Shown in pieces: positions 15,528 to 15,753 of a stretch of DNA of 15,753 nucleotides (the stretch's first letter is position 1; each line of letters opens with the position of its first letter). This DNA is from JBGQBN01 sp041494805 (GTDB taxonomy: Bacteria > Acidobacteriota > Terriglobia > Terriglobales > Acidobacteriaceae). The notes beneath the pieces are model-generated. The model did no database searches, was not told the origin of the DNA, and was given only the letters and a program-made list of their open reading frames with translations. Made by a program: the position numbers and the translations under genes. The stretch spans positions 1-15,753 of the forward strand of contig JBGQBN010000074.1 of assembly GCA_041494805.1 (NCBI GenBank), written 5' to 3'.

Positions 15528-15554
15528 ACAGAGCTCTGTTCGGCGGTGACGCCG
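15528..15554. repeat. Two adjacent inverted repeats upstream of the sugar amidotransferase
   Basis: A perfect 12-base palindrome ACAGAGCTCTGT (15528-15539) is followed one base later by CGGCG-GTGA-CGCCG (15541-15554), a 5-bp stem with a four-base loop. They lie in the 93-base gap between the glycosyltransferase stop and the amidotransferase start. No T-run follows on the minus strand, so they are poor terminators. They may be mRNA structure or a protein site, or chance. Confidence 0.3.
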
Positions 15555-15577
15555 TCGTCAACCGTAAATACGACGTT

Positions 15578-15753
15578 TCAACTAAATATTTTCACGTGTT
15601 GTCGGTAAATCTTTTGCGCACTGCGCGCAGCTTCCCAAGCTTTCCTGCCGGTAATTGTGTCCATGGCCCCATGGCAGCGATGCAGGACTTTAATGGAGGG
15701 CTCGTAGTAAACGCTCAAGCCCTTGTCGCTGAGCTGTTTGCTAAGAAAGTACT
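15578..15753 (-). CDS. Probable family 2 glycosyltransferase, C-terminal end (partial)
   Basis: These are the last 57 codons and stop of a gene that enters from the right edge. The tail reads YFLSKQLSDKGLSVYYEPSI and then KVLHRCHGAMDTITG. The pattern of a charged helix, VYYEPS, then a hydrophobic strand and a His resembles the end of the GT-A catalytic domain of rhamnosyltransferase-like GT2 enzymes. There the last His can ligand the metal or the donor diphosphate. After it comes a short helical tail (RKAWEAARSAQKIYRQH). The family call is moderate because most of the protein is missing. It is probably in the same operon as the amidination genes, 93 bases ahead of them. Confidence 0.65.
   Translation of the reverse strand, partial: YFLSKQLSDKGLSVYYEPSIKVLHRCHGAMDTITGRKAWEAARSAQKIYRQHVKIFS

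Noticed and set aside
1..15753. Insertion sequence, CRISPR array, tRNA or rRNA
   Set aside because: I saw no transposase motif, terminal repeats, regularly spaced repeats or RNA-gene signature anywhere in the window, even though the two gene relics suggest past recombination.

Overview
This window is most of an O-antigen, capsule or exopolysaccharide gene cluster, with a two-component regulator pair at its left end. Every credible gene lies on the minus strand, so transcription runs from base 15753 down to base 1. High GC, long tightly packed sugar genes and a soluble NarL-type sensor kinase with an RELHE-type H-box suggest a free-living soil or sediment bacterium. The kinase style would fit Acidobacteria, but no rRNA or housekeeping gene is present to prove it. 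GC is uneven: I counted 29/60 GC for 14461-14520 (sugar amidotransferase) and 43/60 for 10441-10500 (bi-domain oxidoreductase). This suggests a mosaic of modules with different origins.

In transcription order, the window opens with the last 57 residues of a probable family 2 glycosyltransferase (15578-15753). A three-gene module follows: an N-acetyl sugar amidotransferase of the WbpG/PseA type (14351-15484), a HisH-like glutaminase (13740-14354) and a HisF-like partner (12952-13737). They are joined by an ATGA overlap and a 2-base gap. In the known systems this set converts a sugar acetamido group to an acetamidino group, so it is not histidine biosynthesis. The relic of an asparagine-synthetase-like gene (12356-12833) follows, broken by two frameshifts and an in-frame stop. 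Next come a D-glucuronyl C5-epimerase domain protein (11313-12320) and a fused alcohol-dehydrogenase-like plus Gfo/Idh/MocA oxidoreductase (9008-11221). WecB-type UDP-GlcNAc 2-epimerase (7936-9006), a WbuB-like family 4 glycosyltransferase (6590-7939), a PglC/WbpL-context initiating sugar-phosphate transferase (5901-6536) and an extended SDR epimerase (4877-5881) then form a near-continuous operon.

Beyond that the cluster is damaged. A short piece of a GT2 gene (about 4621-4713) runs directly into a DegT/DnrJ aminotransferase that has lost its first quarter and is frameshifted in a run of six G (3793-4625). A 409-base non-coding gap follows. Then comes a complete membrane-bound, WbpM/PglF/CapD-type UDP-GlcNAc 4,6-dehydratase (1473-3383), and finally the sensor kinase (356-1345) and the start of its response regulator (1-212).

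Together the intact genes could make a 4,6-dehydrated HexNAc precursor, load the first sugar phosphate on undecaprenyl phosphate, make UDP-ManNAc-type sugar, add sugars, amidinate one residue and possibly invert a uronic acid from the D-gluco to the L-ido form. No flippase, polymerase, chain-length regulator or UDP-glucose dehydrogenase is in the window, so the cluster continues beyond it or uses genes elsewhere. I found no tRNA, rRNA, CRISPR array, insertion sequence or convincing intrinsic terminator.
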